DNA of 64,000 nt, taken from the NCBI RefSeq assembly GCF_050003625.1, contig NC_134399.1, positions 220,094,975 to 220,158,974 on the forward strand, written 5' to 3'. Positions 10,475 through 21,679 of the stretch are shown piece after piece. The notes under the pieces are model-generated. The model searched no databases, had not been told where the DNA came from, and was given only the letters and a program-made list of their open reading frames with translations. Within the stretch, counting starts at the first letter, position 1. Each line of letters opens with the position of its first letter. The stretch is from Haematobia irritans (lineage: Eukaryota > Arthropoda > Insecta > Diptera > Muscidae). Both the position numbers and the translations under genes were made by a program.

Positions 10475-12043
10475 ATGTCCAATCCTACCACACCGTCGAC
10501 AACGCCTGGAAGCCAGGCCTTAATTAATTTCAAGAAAACGCCGCAGGCTGTGGAAACTTTCAAGAGACCATCAGACATTGGAATTAAACGAAAACCAAAA
10601 CCCAAAATACTCACAGAAGAGAAATACATTGAGGAAATTTCAAAGATAATACAAAGAGATTTCTTTCCGGATCTGGAAAAACTAAAAGCACAAAATGATT
10701 ATCTGGATGCCATGGAACAAAAAGACTATGCACGTATGGAATCCATTAGGGCCAAGTATAGTGGCAAACAACATAGTGAAAGGAGTCGATGTAAGTATTT
10801 CAGCTACTATGCTTCTGAATCATATTTTCATTAATTTCGCTATCCATTTTTAGCCATGACACCCGCCACTTTCGAGACACCAGCCAGTTTTGGAGAACAA
10901 ACACCCCGAGCAAATAGTGCTGCAGATACTCCTGGGGCACATTCTGTTGCTTCGTCTACTTCATCGCGAAAGTCCAACTCTTCAATATCCGATAAACATT
11001 CACTAGACTCATTTCTACAAGCCTATACCAGTGAAGATAACGATAGTTTCCAAAAAATTGTGGATACAGCCGATGCCAAATTACGACAGAAATTTGCGGT
11101 ACTTTATAACGAGGAAAGAATATCAGCCGAAAAGTTACAAAGAGCATTAACCCTGCCTTCGATTGAAAAACAATTCGAACAACCAGATCCCTTGAGGGTT
11201 ATAGAGACTTGGAACTATACAAACAAAAATTCAATAATGTATACACCTGAGTGTGTAGAGCTAACAGAACAGGAAAAAATTGAGATGGCAAATCGTAAAC
11301 AGGTTATACATCACAACGCTACACGAATGCATAGTAACCCATTTAAAGATGATGGAAAGACAATACAGAATACTGGTTCGGAAAGTGAGAAAAGTAGTTT
11401 AAGTGAGGCTAACACAATGGGTTCTAATATAGGAGTAGCTTCACAAGTGAATCGTTTTGATTTATTGAAAACACCTTCACCGCGTCCAGGCGAAGCATTT
11501 TCCCCACTTATGACATGGGGTGAAATCGAAGGAACTCCTTTCCGTTTAGATGGTTCAGACACTCCGATTCGTCCAAATGTTGGGCCATCATTTAAAATAA
11601 ATGAGAATTCTAAACGTGAGACAATAGCATTGGCTCTGGCCGAGAAGGTAGGTGAAAAAATGCGAGCTCAAAAGCAAAGAGCAAAGGAAACTGCACGCAG
11701 TAATATATCGTCACCATTTATACGTTCAAATATGGAGCGTTTAGCTTCAATGTCTCCTGCCGCCAGAAATTTGGCAACAATGAAGCTGGGCATTCGATCC
11801 ACACCCAGTATGTTAACACCCTCGCCATTGAGAACACCCAAAACGAAAACGCCACTTAAAGGAAAAATGGTAAAAAATACCCCAGATGTTGGTGTAAGAA
11901 AACCAACGGTGAAATCATCTCCCCGTGTTATGCCAAAGGCAACGGACTCGTTGCAGGCAAATATCAGTGAAACTGGAGGCACTTTGACTGATGATTTACT
12001 TCAAATTCCTACAAAGCGTGCAAGGGCAGCAGATTTCTTTTAG
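10475..12043 (+). CDS. Es2: ES2/DGCR14 family spliceosome-associated protein
   Basis: The gene has two exons, 10475-10790 and 10854-12043, with a 63-bp intron (GTAAGT donor, TTTTTAG acceptor) inside a serine codon. The product is 501 residues, the usual size for insect Es2. Visible family blocks are the N-terminal LTEEKYIEEISKIIQRDFFP (47-66), LDSFLQAYTSEDN (156-168), NRKQVIHHNATRM (about 252-264), TPSPRPGEAFSPLMTWGEIE (312-331) and LASMSPAARNLA (about 401-412). The C-terminal third is rich in TP motifs and basic residues. The family (Pfam Es2, human ESS2/DGCR14) is a nuclear factor found with late spliceosomes and in C. elegans (ess-2) affects splice-site choice. The first ATG of exon 1 starts the conserved N-terminus, and the ATG at 10856 is internal. 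A polyadenylation signal AATAAA lies at 12140-12145. The identification is firm; the molecular role is taken from the family. Confidence 0.95.
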
Positions 12044-12348
12044 TTTTTTTTATTTGTACTTTGAGTTTAAGGGGAAATTTTGAAAAATATAATCGATTTA
12101 CAAAACAAAAAGTGTACGAATTTTACATACACTTTGTCAAATAAATTTCTATACGATCGAAAAATTGTCTTAGGACTGATACAAAAAAAAATGTCATCAT
12201 AATCGATACAGAATGAAAATCTGTAGTTAACACGCCTGACCATTTATTTTTAAGTGCCCTGATCACATATGGAAATATTCGTATTGATTCATTGTTGGGT
12301 GTAATTAGGGGGTTTTCCAGCGAACGAGAGTTCCCTGGATTTTCTCTA
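12044..12348 (+). other. ES2 3' flank with polyadenylation signal
   Basis: AATAAA at 12140-12145 lies about 100 bp after the stop codon. The rest has no gene. Confidence 0.6.
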
Positions 12349-12482
12349 GTAGTGAAAATGTTCTTTTTGGATCCGGAAGTGGTGCAAAATTGACACAGAA
12401 GCGATGAATTTAACATGGGTTTGTCACAGGACGGGTGTCCACCATTTCAACAGCCGTTGCACTGAATTTGCATCACTTCTTA

Positions 12483-14636
12483 TGCTATCAGTATCGAGGG
12501 TTTAAAGTCTTACATAGATGATTTTGATTTTACGTATTTTTACTTCTCCAATGATGTTAATGAGAAGCTTCACGTTTTGAACTCCTTATTGAAAGTACAT
12601 TTTTGGACATGTTCCTACTGTTAGTTTTCGAGATAGCACAAAAAGTGACCCGTGGATGAGGAAAAGAGAGGTAGTAAATGTTAGACGTGAGCGTGACGTT
12701 GCCTATCGTGTATTTCGCAATGAACCTTTGCAGAATAGGGCATCTTTCTGTAGGAAGAGAAACAAAGTTAAGTCTCTTATTAGGAAGTATAGGATGCGTC
12801 ATCATCTAGATCTTTTTAATAGGGCAAATCTGAAAGAGGTGTGGAAAATCTTTAATAATAGATGTGCGGAGGACAAGAATGGTTGCTTAGGTGAAGTGGA
12901 TGTTGATGAGATTAAACGGACGTTTGTTGTGAATGGTGAAGCTGGACGTATTGGTATTGATTTTAATATGACTTATATAGATGACTCGGGTGGCACTTTT
13001 TCATTTGGCTGTATTGAAATGTCTGATTTATATATGGCTTTGGCTAGCGTGAAATCTGATGCGATTGAAACAGATGGGTTTCCATTGAAATTTATAAAGA
13101 TAATTTTCCCTACATCTCCAGTCATATTCTGCACCTTTGTAACTCCATTATAATGACTTCTACCTATCCTGATGATTGGAAACTATCGCGTATTGTTCCG
13201 GTGCCGAAATGGGGCAAGTCCTTTGTATGTGACAACCTCCGTCCAATAAGTATCCTCCCATCTCTCTCCAAGGTAATGGAATATATACTCAAAACTCAAG
13301 TAGTTGAACGTGTTTTTTCAAGTGGAGTTCTCGGTGAACATCAATATGCCTACAGAAGGGGTTACAATACCGCTGCAATGCTGTTGACTGTGACGGAGTA
13401 TGTAAGGGAGAGTCTGAATGCTGGCGATGATTGTGTTATGGTGTCCTTGGATCTGTCAAAGGCTTTTGACCGTCTGAATCATTCAATGTTAGTAAGGAAG
13501 CTGCATACGAAATATGGTTTTACGCCATCTGCATGTAAGATGGTTTTCTCATACTTAGTGAAGAGGTCTCAGTTTGTGCGTTTGGGTGACCGTGATTCAT
13601 ATGTGGCAGATTTGTCTTGTGGTGTGCCCCAGGGCCACTGTTTTTCATAATGTTTGTTAACGACTGTGTAGATTGCCTAGATTTGAACGTGGTCAGACCC
13701 TACTTATATGCAGATGACGTACAGCTCATCTCTACTGGCTTTAGGGGAATTACACTTGCTCTTGAGTCAGAGATTAATGATAATTTGCGGTCTCTTTCGG
13801 GGTGGTTGACGAATAATGGCTTTGTTGCCAATCCGGATAAGACTCAGACGGTTATGTTCCGTACCGGTCATCGTTTGTTTTCATACCCGAGGATTCATAT
13901 GTGTGGGACTAATATTGAATTCGTTGACAGTAGTAAGTGCCTAGGGATGATGATTGATGGTTGTTTGAATTTTGGTAACCATATTGATTGTGTTTCCTCT
14001 AGGGTCACACTGGGGCTTAGGAAATTGTACTGTTGTGGGCTGAATTTGCTCTTCCGGTGAGACGTATGTTGGGTTTTGCATTCCTAATGACTCAGGTGAA
14101 CTACTGCCTTGAATTGGTATCATTCACTCAACACTATAATACAGACAGGATCAGGCTCATCGTTAATAGAATAGTGCGTTTTGTATACGGACTTCGTAGG
14201 TTTGATCATGTCAGTGGCTATGTTAGAGAATTCCTTGGATTTAATTTTGAACAGTATGTTTTTGCGGAAATTGATTTTTTTTCTATAAGGCTATTCAGAG
14301 ATCGTTACCAGCAAATTTAATCTCGAAATTTATTTTCTCCCATTCTGTAAAGAACCTACAGATTAACATACCTCAAATTTCCTGTTCTAGATTCGAGAGA
14401 TCGTACATAGTGTCCGTTGCTAGAATTTGGAATTCTCTCTCGATAACACTCAGGTGCTTCAGCTTTACTGTTTACCAATTTAAACAATTCTTGTTAAAGA
14501 GTTTCTGAATGAATGATTTATAGAAGAATTAATTAATAAAAATGTCTGTCATTGTCAATGGTAGTTATCCTTATTTTCTAGAATAAGTATTGGTGGATGT
14601 TATTTGAACCTTTAGCCATATTTTTATTATTTTAGG
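12483..14636 (+). pseudogene. Degenerate non-LTR retrotransposon reverse transcriptase
   Basis: This is a reverse transcriptase ORF2 remnant broken over several frames (12656-13153, 13153-13650, 13617-14060, 14033-14320, and a further piece to about 14506). Recognisable blocks are the pre-RT segment with DGFPLKFIK, LRPISILPSLSKVMEYIL, SLDLSKAFDRLNH, SCGVPQG followed by a short deletion and frameshift (about 13633), the catalytic YADD at about 13707-13718, and LSGWLTNNGFVANPDKTQ. No endonuclease domain precedes it, so the copy is 5'-truncated as well as dead. The 3' UTR seems to resume at 16165 and end in an AATAAAATAAATAA tail near 16329. The blocks fit the CR1/jockey-like group; I cannot assign the clade without a tree. 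Confidence 0.8.
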
Positions 14637-16164
14637 TGTGTTCCTTTACTTTACTCGTAGTAAAAAGTAGTAAAAGAGAGAAATATTGAAAATCCTCTCA
14701 GATTTCTATATTTGTTAAATGTACAGGAACGAAAATATAGTAAAAATTGTAAAAATGTCAAATAAAAAACAAAAGAATCATTGTGATTTGAATAAATATT
14801 TTCAAAACATGTAGGTAAATTAAATACTTTTATATAGATTTTTTTTTTTTGACAAATGGCAGATTTTTTGCAAGAAACTTTGAAATCCTTATTACGATAG
14901 AAAGAAGCTATGGTTTTTACTTTGTTATAAAAAGTACTCCTTTTGCAAAATTTTTAATCAAAGTAAAACTCTGGCTTCTGGGCCATAAAGTTGAGTAATA
15001 GCGCATATTATCAGTATCTTATAAGGTGGGGTTTTTCATTCCGTTTGCAACACATACAAATAACGAATTCTGACTATATAAAGTATATATAGTCTTGATC
15101 AGGGAGAAATTATAAGACGATGTCTCTCTGTCTGGCTATCTGTTATAATCAGGCTACTTCCATCAATAATGAACCTATAGTGCTGAAATTTTAACAGACA
15201 TGTTTTTCTTCTACATGCAGGTCAATTTTGAAGATAGGACTACTTCGGCCTAAGTTTCGATTTTACTTCCATATGAACCGACCCCCGAATTGGGGTCTTC
15301 ATGACATAGACATTAAAACTTTTATCCGATTTGCATGAAATTCAAAACGTAGAGGTACTTTTGGTCCATTAAAGGGTGTGCCGAATTTGGTGTGAGTCGG
15401 TCAATGTTTTGGTACTTTTTTCGAAACAAGTGGTATTGGTTCGGCATTGTTTTGAAATTCCAAATTGTGGAGTCTACACGTTAAATCTAAAGCACAAAGG
15501 TGCACAAAATTTTCCTCCAGAATACGTAGAATTTTATAAGGAATGTAGTCCTTCTAGACTCAAAATACAGACCCCACTTTGTTCAAATTTTGCAAAAAAA
15601 TAAATTGTAAGGTCCTATCTCGCAAATATTAGATATATTCGCACACATACACAATCTTTTTATGGTAGTTTATAAGTTCTATCCAGCAAAGCAAAAATCA
15701 TGAAAATCGGTGCATAATTGCGCGTTTGCCAAGTAACACTAAATTGCATACATCCGAGGTGTCCAACTTCCAACGTCTATAGACCAGCCCGTGAATCCAC
15801 TAGGGACCAAAAAACTCTAAATATAGAGAAAAACATTTCAGCTTTGGCACAAAGAAAAAATTATGATGATATCTTAATCCATTAAAAAGTTACAGATTTA
15901 TTTCCAAAAAAAAAAAAAAACGATTTGGAACTTCTTTAGTTTGGAAAATTTGAAAACAAATAATTATTTTTGTCATGACATATCTACAACTTTTACTCGA
16001 AAGAATTTGTCGAGTAACTTGTAGTAAAAAAATTTTAAAAGAGACATGCTTTTTGACATTGTTCTCTTAAAATTGTTTACTACTTTTACTATTTTTTGGG
16101 GTTGAGGAACGGTTTCTAGTAAAAACTAGTAAAAGTAGTAACTAGTAGTACGTAAAGGAACACA
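14637..16164. mobile_element. Element with TGTGTTCCTTTAC inverted ends, inside the LINE
   Basis: The 13-bp ends TGTGTTCCTTTAC are inverted at 14637 and 16164, each followed by stacked AGTAGTAAAA/ACTAGTAAAA words. The interior includes a worn type I element piece (about 15020-15360) and no coding region. A 75-codon frame at 15376-15603 is unsupported. No target duplication could be read. Confidence 0.6.
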
Positions 16165-16613
16165 ACTTTTGCTTATTTGGTTTGCACTTATATATTCTAT
16201 ACTTTTCTAAAAATTCATTTAATTAAATTGTAAATTTGTTTTAGATTTTATATAATTAATTAGTTATAGTGGCAATGCGCTATTATTGGCCTTACTGGCT
16301 TATTGTATTGTCTTAAATAAAATAAATAACATCTTTGGGAGGACATTTTTGGAAGTGGTTTTAAAGTTGTGTCTTTAGAAGAACTTCTATCCTTTTTTTT
16401 TTTTGCTGGGATATTTTTTTAAATATTTTAATAAATATTGCAAGGAAGTTATTATGAAATAAGAATACGCAATTATTTTTAATGATATGTAAACTTTAAT
16501 ATGATTTTAGATTTCAGTTAATTGCATAGTGCTTTGAGTAGTTTTAAGCGAATAACAGAAATACGTTTCTTCCTTTACCTTACAACAATTTAATGTTAAA
16601 AAAGGTTTATTGC

Positions 16614-16738
16614 AGGGATCCGGAGCGGAGCAAGCCCTTTTTTTGCCGGAGCGGGAGCGGAGCGGGAGCGGCATTTCAAAAATCCGGAGCGGAGCGGGAG
16701 CGGAGCGGTTTCCAAATGAAAAACCGCTCCGCTCCGAA
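16614..16738. repeat. GGAGCG minisatellite
   Basis: It is built of GGAGCGGAGCGGGAGCGG-type words between GGATCCGGAGCGG and an inverted CCGCTCCGCTCCG end. It is much more GC-rich than its surroundings. A related array lies at 19114-19249, and both touch a GGATCCCTG word. The flanking 16411-16613 and 16739-17040 hold no supported gene. Confidence 0.75.
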
Positions 16739-17040
16739 TAAAATATTACTTGAATGAAATGTGTAACTTTGAAATTACACTGTGTAGGTAATTTCAAATT
16801 TAGCTAGTACTTAGCGTAGTGTGAGTAAACGTTTAAAATGTACGATATGTATTTTTGTACGTACGTACATTGGGGAAAACACAAAAACGGCAAATGTCAA
16901 AATATATATCTAGTATGTGTTGTAAAAGTAACAACAGTACTTTCGATCAATTTCATTCCGTATTACTACAAAGATGTTTGTAATGAACGTCAAATAAATG
17001 CAATTAAACGATCTTATTTATATTTAATTTTTTAGTTTTC

Positions 17041-17545
17041 TACACTGAAAAAAATATTGTCTTGAAGTCAAAGATTCCATGTCCTTAGAATAAGAATGCA
17101 AATTTTGCTTAAAAGGCAATAAACTTTTGAATGAAGTTGTAATGTCCTTATAATTAAGTGATTTTACTTAAAAATGTGTATCATAACATGAAAGATAAAA
17201 TTTTTGAGGTAAGGTCAATGTGACTTTAATAATTAAGAAAAATTCTTTAAAATTAATAAAATTGTCTTTAAATTTGTTTCCTTTTTGCATCTAGCCTACA
17301 AAGCAAAATATCGTTAAAAAATTAGACATGTTTTCAACACTTTATTTTAAAGACGCTTTTTACTTTAAACATAGCATAATTTCTACTGGAAGTCGAGTCT
17401 TGATATGGAAAATAAAATTGTCGTTAACTCGTTTTTAAATGATTTTGATAACAACTGACGAAAAAATCTAAAAAAATTGAAAATTAACATTTGCTTCCTA
17501 GAAGCAAGTACATAGCCCCCAAATTTAAAAGAGAATTACGTCTTT
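17041..17545. repeat. Dispersed repeat starting TACACTGAAAAAAA
   Basis: Landmarks are CAATAAACTTTTGAATGAAG, AAAAATGTGTATCATAACATG and AATTCTTTAAAATTAATAAA. They recur at 18188-18420, 29213-29335 and, interrupted, 34681-35290. It is non-coding. The right boundary is uncertain. Confidence 0.5.
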
Positions 17546-18432
17546 AAAGTATCCTTACTTGTATTCTCCGCTTCTTTGGCTCGGAATTAATACCCAAACT
17601 GTTAAAGTAAAGAAAAAATCTTTGGAACCGGGCATGCTTTTTTTCATTCACATTTGCTTTACTATTGTACTATATCCTAGCATTCTCTTATTTCTGATAT
17701 TAGTTCTCGAAAATTTAATTAAAATTTCAATTTTGGTTGAAAAATGTGCGCATATACATTTATTATACAATAAAGGGGAAAAAAGCGAAATTAGGTAACA
17801 CTAGATCTGAGTAAGAATATTCGTAGGTATTTCACGGACTGATGTCGATGGAGGTTGTTGCAAACATAAACATACACACACACATTACAAATATAACAAA
17901 ACCTCTTCTCTACGTCTTTTGCAAAACAAAAAAAAAAACTTTCGGAGAGTAGTTACTTCTACTCTGTGTATAGACTTTCAATTCCAATCAGCGTTGCCGT
18001 TTTGGTCCGATCGGACCAAAATTGGTCCAAAAGATTTCTAATTTTTAAATTTGGTCCGATGGTCAGACCAAACAGAATTTTGTCCATTTTGGTCCATTTT
18101 CATAAATTTGGTTTCTATCACATATTAAATAGTAGATGGTGCACCGCAAAGAATATTGTCGGGAGGCCAAATATTTCACATGCTTAAAATACGAATACGA
18201 ATTTTGCTTAGAATAGAAGACGTTTTTCTCTGAAAAAAAGTTTTTCCTTGTCTAAAAGTCTCTAAACTTTTCAATGAAGTCTGTTTGTCCTTATAGCTAA
18301 GTGATTCGACATAAAAATGTGTATCCTAACATGAATGCAAATTTCGTTTTAATGAAGTCAAAATGGATTTAATATTTCTGAAAAAATCTTCAAAATTAAT
18401 AAAATATTTCAACACATTGTTTTAAAGTCATT
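17546..18432. other. Intergenic, repeat fragments
   Basis: It contains a TTGGTCCGAT/ATCGGACCAA palindromic cluster (about 18000-18105) and a second piece of the repeat described at 17041 (18188-18420). No supported gene. Confidence 0.5.
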
Positions 18433-19112
18433 ATACCCTAAACCACATAGGTGTTAGGGTATAATAAGTTTGATCTGCCAAAAAATGTGCCTACAAGAAA
18501 TATTGATTTTAGAACCCATAAAATATATACCGATCGACTCAGATTCACCTCCTGAATCGATCTAGCGCTTGGCGTCCGTCCGTCCATCCGTCCGTCTGTC
18601 CATGTATTTGTTGTTCACAGGATTTCGGTCGCAATTATTAACCGATTTTGATGAAATTTGGTACAGGGAGTTTTTTTGGGCACAAGGACGAACGTTATTG
18701 AATTTGGAAGAAATCAGATCAAATTTAGATATAGCTTCCATATATATGTATTGCCCGATTTCGACGAATGGGGTCACGTTGCACTTTTTTTACTAACCGA
18801 TCGTCGTCAAATTTAGCACAAAATAATCTTCTGTATCACCCTTTAAGTCTGAAAATTTCATCGAAATCGGTTCATAGGTCCCATATATATGTATCGCCCG
18901 ATTTTGTCAAATTAGGTCATAAAACCCTTATAACCGATCTTACTCAAAGTTGGCGAAATGTAATCTTCTATAGCACTAACTATATGTGCAAAAAATCATC
19001 GAAATCGGTTCAGATTTAGCTATAGCTCCCATATATGTACCGCCCGATTTTTCTAAATAAAATAAAACTCAATTGAACAAATAATACAATGTTTGTACTA
19101 TAATTTTCTCGA
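18433..19112. mobile_element. Type III 153-bp-unit element, truncated
   Basis: The end hairpin ATACCCTAA (18433-18441) pairs with TTAGGGTAT (18454-18462). A CGTCCGTCCGTCC-like run follows at 18565-18600. Degenerate units then carry GAAATCGGTTCA, CCCATATATATGT and CGCCCGATTTT; the GAAATC landmarks at 18710 and 18863 are 153 bp apart and the next is 138 bp on (19001). It is cut off at the minisatellite. Confidence 0.65.
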
Positions 19113-19113
19113 A

Positions 19114-19249
19114 GAGGAGCGGAGCGGAGCGTGGAGCGGAGCGGAGCGATTTTTTTTTTCTCGGAGCGGAGCGAGGAGCGGAGCGGTTTTTTTTTCTCCG
19201 GAGCGGGAGCGGAGCGGAGCGAAAAAAATGGACCGCTCCGGATCCCTGG
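19114..19249. repeat. GAGCGG minisatellite, second array
   Basis: GAGCGGAGCG words are separated by runs of T and end GGACCGCTCCGGATCCCTGG. The periodicity opens several frames (19016-19297, 19093-19314, 19131-19367) with Arg-Ser-Gly repeats that I do not accept as genes. Confidence 0.75.
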
Positions 19250-19598
19250 TTTATTGTACCATTTGTTTACACCCAGAAGGAGACAAGATAGACACATGGT
19301 GTATTTTGCAATAATAATGTTTGGCTTTTGTAGGCTTCCGTCTTTTACAACGTATGCAATATATTAAAGGAAAATACAGTTAAATTGTACTGTTGATTAA
19401 CATGCAATAAATATATATGTATTTATAATAAGTACGTACATACATTCATTTTTTTTCTATTATCATAAATAAAGTGTAATATTTGAGCATAGTTTTGAGC
19501 GCTGGAATGTTTCATGTTTCTATATGCGTTTTCGTTTCTGTAAGCCTAAGCACCATGTATATATAACAGCACCATGTTTCACATTCACTATTGGCCTA
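19250..19598. other. Intergenic
   Basis: 19266-19310 repeats the start of a type II element (ACACCCAGAAGGAGAC, GACACATGGTGT). The remainder is AT-rich 3' flank of the reductase gene. Confidence 0.5.
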
Positions 19599-20393
19599 TT
19601 AATCCCAATAATCAATATGAGCACCGGATTGGAATGTTGATTCCTGTATAATTTTCAAAAATTTCTCAGTTGTTTGTTCGGTTGTTAACATTGTTTTTGT
19701 ATCGCGTTGATTTTTGAATGACTTGTGTAATTCCTTGCAAATCGTTTCGTTCTGTACATAGACAGTCATATCTGTGTCAATGGCACCGGGGGCATAATTG
19801 AGTACTAATGTATCATTGTCCTTCTCTTCGACGGCCAAAACACTAAAATACATATCTCTGGCTGCCTTGCCCGAACAATAGAAACTCATAGAGGCAAATG
19901 GTACAATTGCACACTTGGAACTTATATTCACCACTAACTTCGGAACTTCTGGGAATATTTTAAAGAACTCCACATTTAATGATATGGTGGAGAAAACATT
20001 CATATGATAATACTCTCTCCATATTTCGATATTTGATATATCTATGGCTTTTTTCGAAACATCACCTACAGTGCCAGCATTGTGAATAATGAAAGCCCTT
20101 TCAAAATCGTTGGCCTTCGATTGACTTTTGGCAATTGCATCTTGTAACAACCTGTTGAATTGTTCAGCTGTTGCTGTTGTTAAATCAATAGAGTATACTA
20201 GCACCGTGACGTCAGAGCGTTTAGATACAATTTCCGATTTGGTCTTTTCCAAAGCTTCCATGTTGCGCGCCATTAGAATAATCAAGGATCCAGCTTTTAG
20301 CTTCAATGACACCTCTATGGCCATCTTTTTTCCTATGCCACGAGAAGCTCCAGTGACAAGGAAAACGGTTTTCTTGTTTAAATCCAAACCCAT
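19599..20393 (-). CDS. Sepiapterin reductase-like short-chain dehydrogenase, copy 1
   Basis: The intronless gene encodes 264 residues, the normal length for sepiapterin reductase, the NADPH-dependent SDR that completes tetrahydrobiopterin synthesis and feeds eye-pigment pterins in flies. Seen in the sequence: the cofactor motif TGASRGIG (14-21), an adenosine-side ARN (42-44), HNAG (104-107), catalytic Ser (158 or 159), Tyr172 and Lys176 in YCSGK, PGAIDTDM (202-209) and a C-terminal SGAHIDYWD whose Asp261 matches the substrate-anchoring Asp of the family. The start is the first Met of the conserved N-terminus and has a purine at -3. It is closely related to 25668-26483 on the same strand, 5.3 kb away. 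The family assignment is firm; whether it is the orthologue of Drosophila Sptr or a lineage duplicate cannot be told here. Confidence 0.93.
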   Translation of the reverse strand: MGLDLNKKTVFLVTGASRGIGKKMAIEVSLKLKAGSLIILMARNMEALEKTKSEIVSKRSDVTVLVYSIDLTTATAEQFNRLLQDAIAKSQSKANDFERAFIIHNAGTVGDVSKKAIDISNIEIWREYYHMNVFSTISLNVEFFKIFPEVPKLVVNISSKCAIVPFASMSFYCSGKAARDMYFSVLAVEEKDNDTLVLNYAPGAIDTDMTVYVQNETICKELHKSFKNQRDTKTMLTTEQTTEKFLKIIQESTFQSGAHIDYWD

Positions 20394-20573
20394 TCTTCAA
20401 AAATTGGCCTATAATTTCGTTCCAACACAGCAAACTGTAACCAAATAATAAACAATAGTGATGCCATATTGAGAATTTTTGAAATATCGGGGAATTTTAC
20501 ATTGGCCATCTTTTGTGGATACTGCGAACACCTTGCCATCATTTCAGTTAGTTATGGCGATTTCGATTGGTAA

Positions 20574-20675
20574 AGGCCGGTATGCACCTCTAGCGAAATT
20601 TTCGGTAGCAAAAATTTATTTAAGTCTACAACAAAAAAAAAACAGCAATTTTTCGCTAGAGGTGCATACCGGCCT
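20574..20675. mobile_element. Tiny PIF/Harbinger-like MITE, 102 bp, TAA target
   Basis: The ends AGGCCGGTATGCACCTCTAG are inverted almost perfectly, with TAA on both sides (20571-20573, 20676-20678). The first seven bases AGGCCGG are shared with 9184-9614. It sits about 180 bp upstream of the reductase start codon. Confidence 0.85.
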
Positions 20676-20678
20676 TAA

Positions 20679-21180
20679 AAAAGGCGCAACATTCTCGAAA
20701 TTGTTTGCAAAATATGAAGGGCACTGTTATATCTTTTGGGTCCTGTATCCCTCACAATATTATGAATTAACAATAATTTTGGGAAGACACTATCATTTGA
20801 GTGAAAATATAATGACAAAAAAGTAGTGTAACACCAAGGCAACATATTTTTGCGAAACGAAAACGCCCTTATATTTCATCCCTACAATAGAATATTTTAT
20901 GCTGCTCCAAAACGATCATCGACGGCGATAGGAAAAAATGGATATCATTTCACGGAAGCGCTCACCATTCACACGATTACGATTCGCATCATCTTTGAAG
21001 AGGTATGGTGCAATGATGGCACCAACGAAGTGTGACTTTTCTGTATGAATTGGTAAGTTTGACAATGTTTCTGGCTGATCCTCACTTTAACATCGACAAT
21101 TCTGGTTATCTACGTACCCATTGAGTCAAAAAAAATTCACGCGATGAACTTTCTTAGCCCATTCACTACCGAAATAAACC
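20679..21180. other. Intergenic, no gene seen
   Basis: Short frames (for example 20850-21035) lack recognisable motifs. Nothing else identified. Confidence 0.5.
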
Positions 21181-21183
21181 TAA

Positions 21184-21662
21184 AGGTGGGTATTAAGTTC
21201 GAGTTTAGCCGCTAAAAATGTAATTTTTTCACGATTACTTTTCTTTAATAGCCCATTTTAAATAATACAAACTTCGTGAACATTTTTTCATTTCATTTTA
21301 TTGAGTACCTACACAACAATTTGCTTTGGGTTATTCCCCATTAAGTTATAATAAAATTTGCAACAAATATGTATAATTTTAAGCCTTTTTTTACTGATTT
21401 AGTTTTCACTTTAGCGGCTAAAGGTGGGTACTACGTTCGGTTTTTTCACGAAAACACTAAATTAAAAGTACAAAAATATTTATGAAGAATATTATATTTT
21501 TATCAAGTCTTATCAAATAATGGATGGAAAAGATCCAATGAATTGATAATCATTTTATATTTCTAAATTAATTAATTAAGAAAAGTAACCGTGAAAAAAG
21601 CTGGTTTTCAGCTTGCAAACTGAACATAGTACTCAGCTTAAAGTCGAACTTACTACTCACCT
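21184..21662. mobile_element. Outer PIF/Harbinger-like MITE, TAA target
   Basis: The ends are AGGTGGGTATTAAGTTCGAG and, inverted, CTCGAACTT...CACCT, flanked by TAA (21181-21183, 21663-21665). Its right inverted repeat is interrupted by the inner MITE 21422-21638. Removing that with one TAA restores pairing with the left end (TTTAGCGGC...). Confidence 0.8.
21422..21638. mobile_element. Inner PIF/Harbinger-like MITE nested in the previous one
   Basis: It runs AGGTGGGTACTACGTTCGG to CTGAACATAGTACTCAGCT, flanked by TAA (21419-21421, 21639-21641). The ends resemble those of its host and of 9184-9614, so the two probably used the same transposase group. Confidence 0.8.
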
Positions 21663-21679
21663 TAATGTTAAAAACTTTA

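Larger units (their letters stand above)
12349..16410. repeat. Dispersed repeat split by nested insertions
   Basis: 12349-12482 matches the left part of 2663-3196 (AAAATGTTC, CAACAGCCGTTGCA, CATCACTTCTTA). 16331-16410 matches its right part (TTGGAAGTGGTTTTAAAG, TTTTTTTGCTGGG). A LINE lies between them and itself contains another element, so three insertion events are stacked. Confidence 0.65.

Noticed and set aside
10213..10527. 104-codon frame overlapping the ES2 start
   Set aside because: It overlaps a well-supported gene in another frame and has no recognisable content.
19016..19367. Overlapping frames rich in Arg, Ser and Gly
   Set aside because: They arise from the GAGCGG minisatellite in three frames and both strands.
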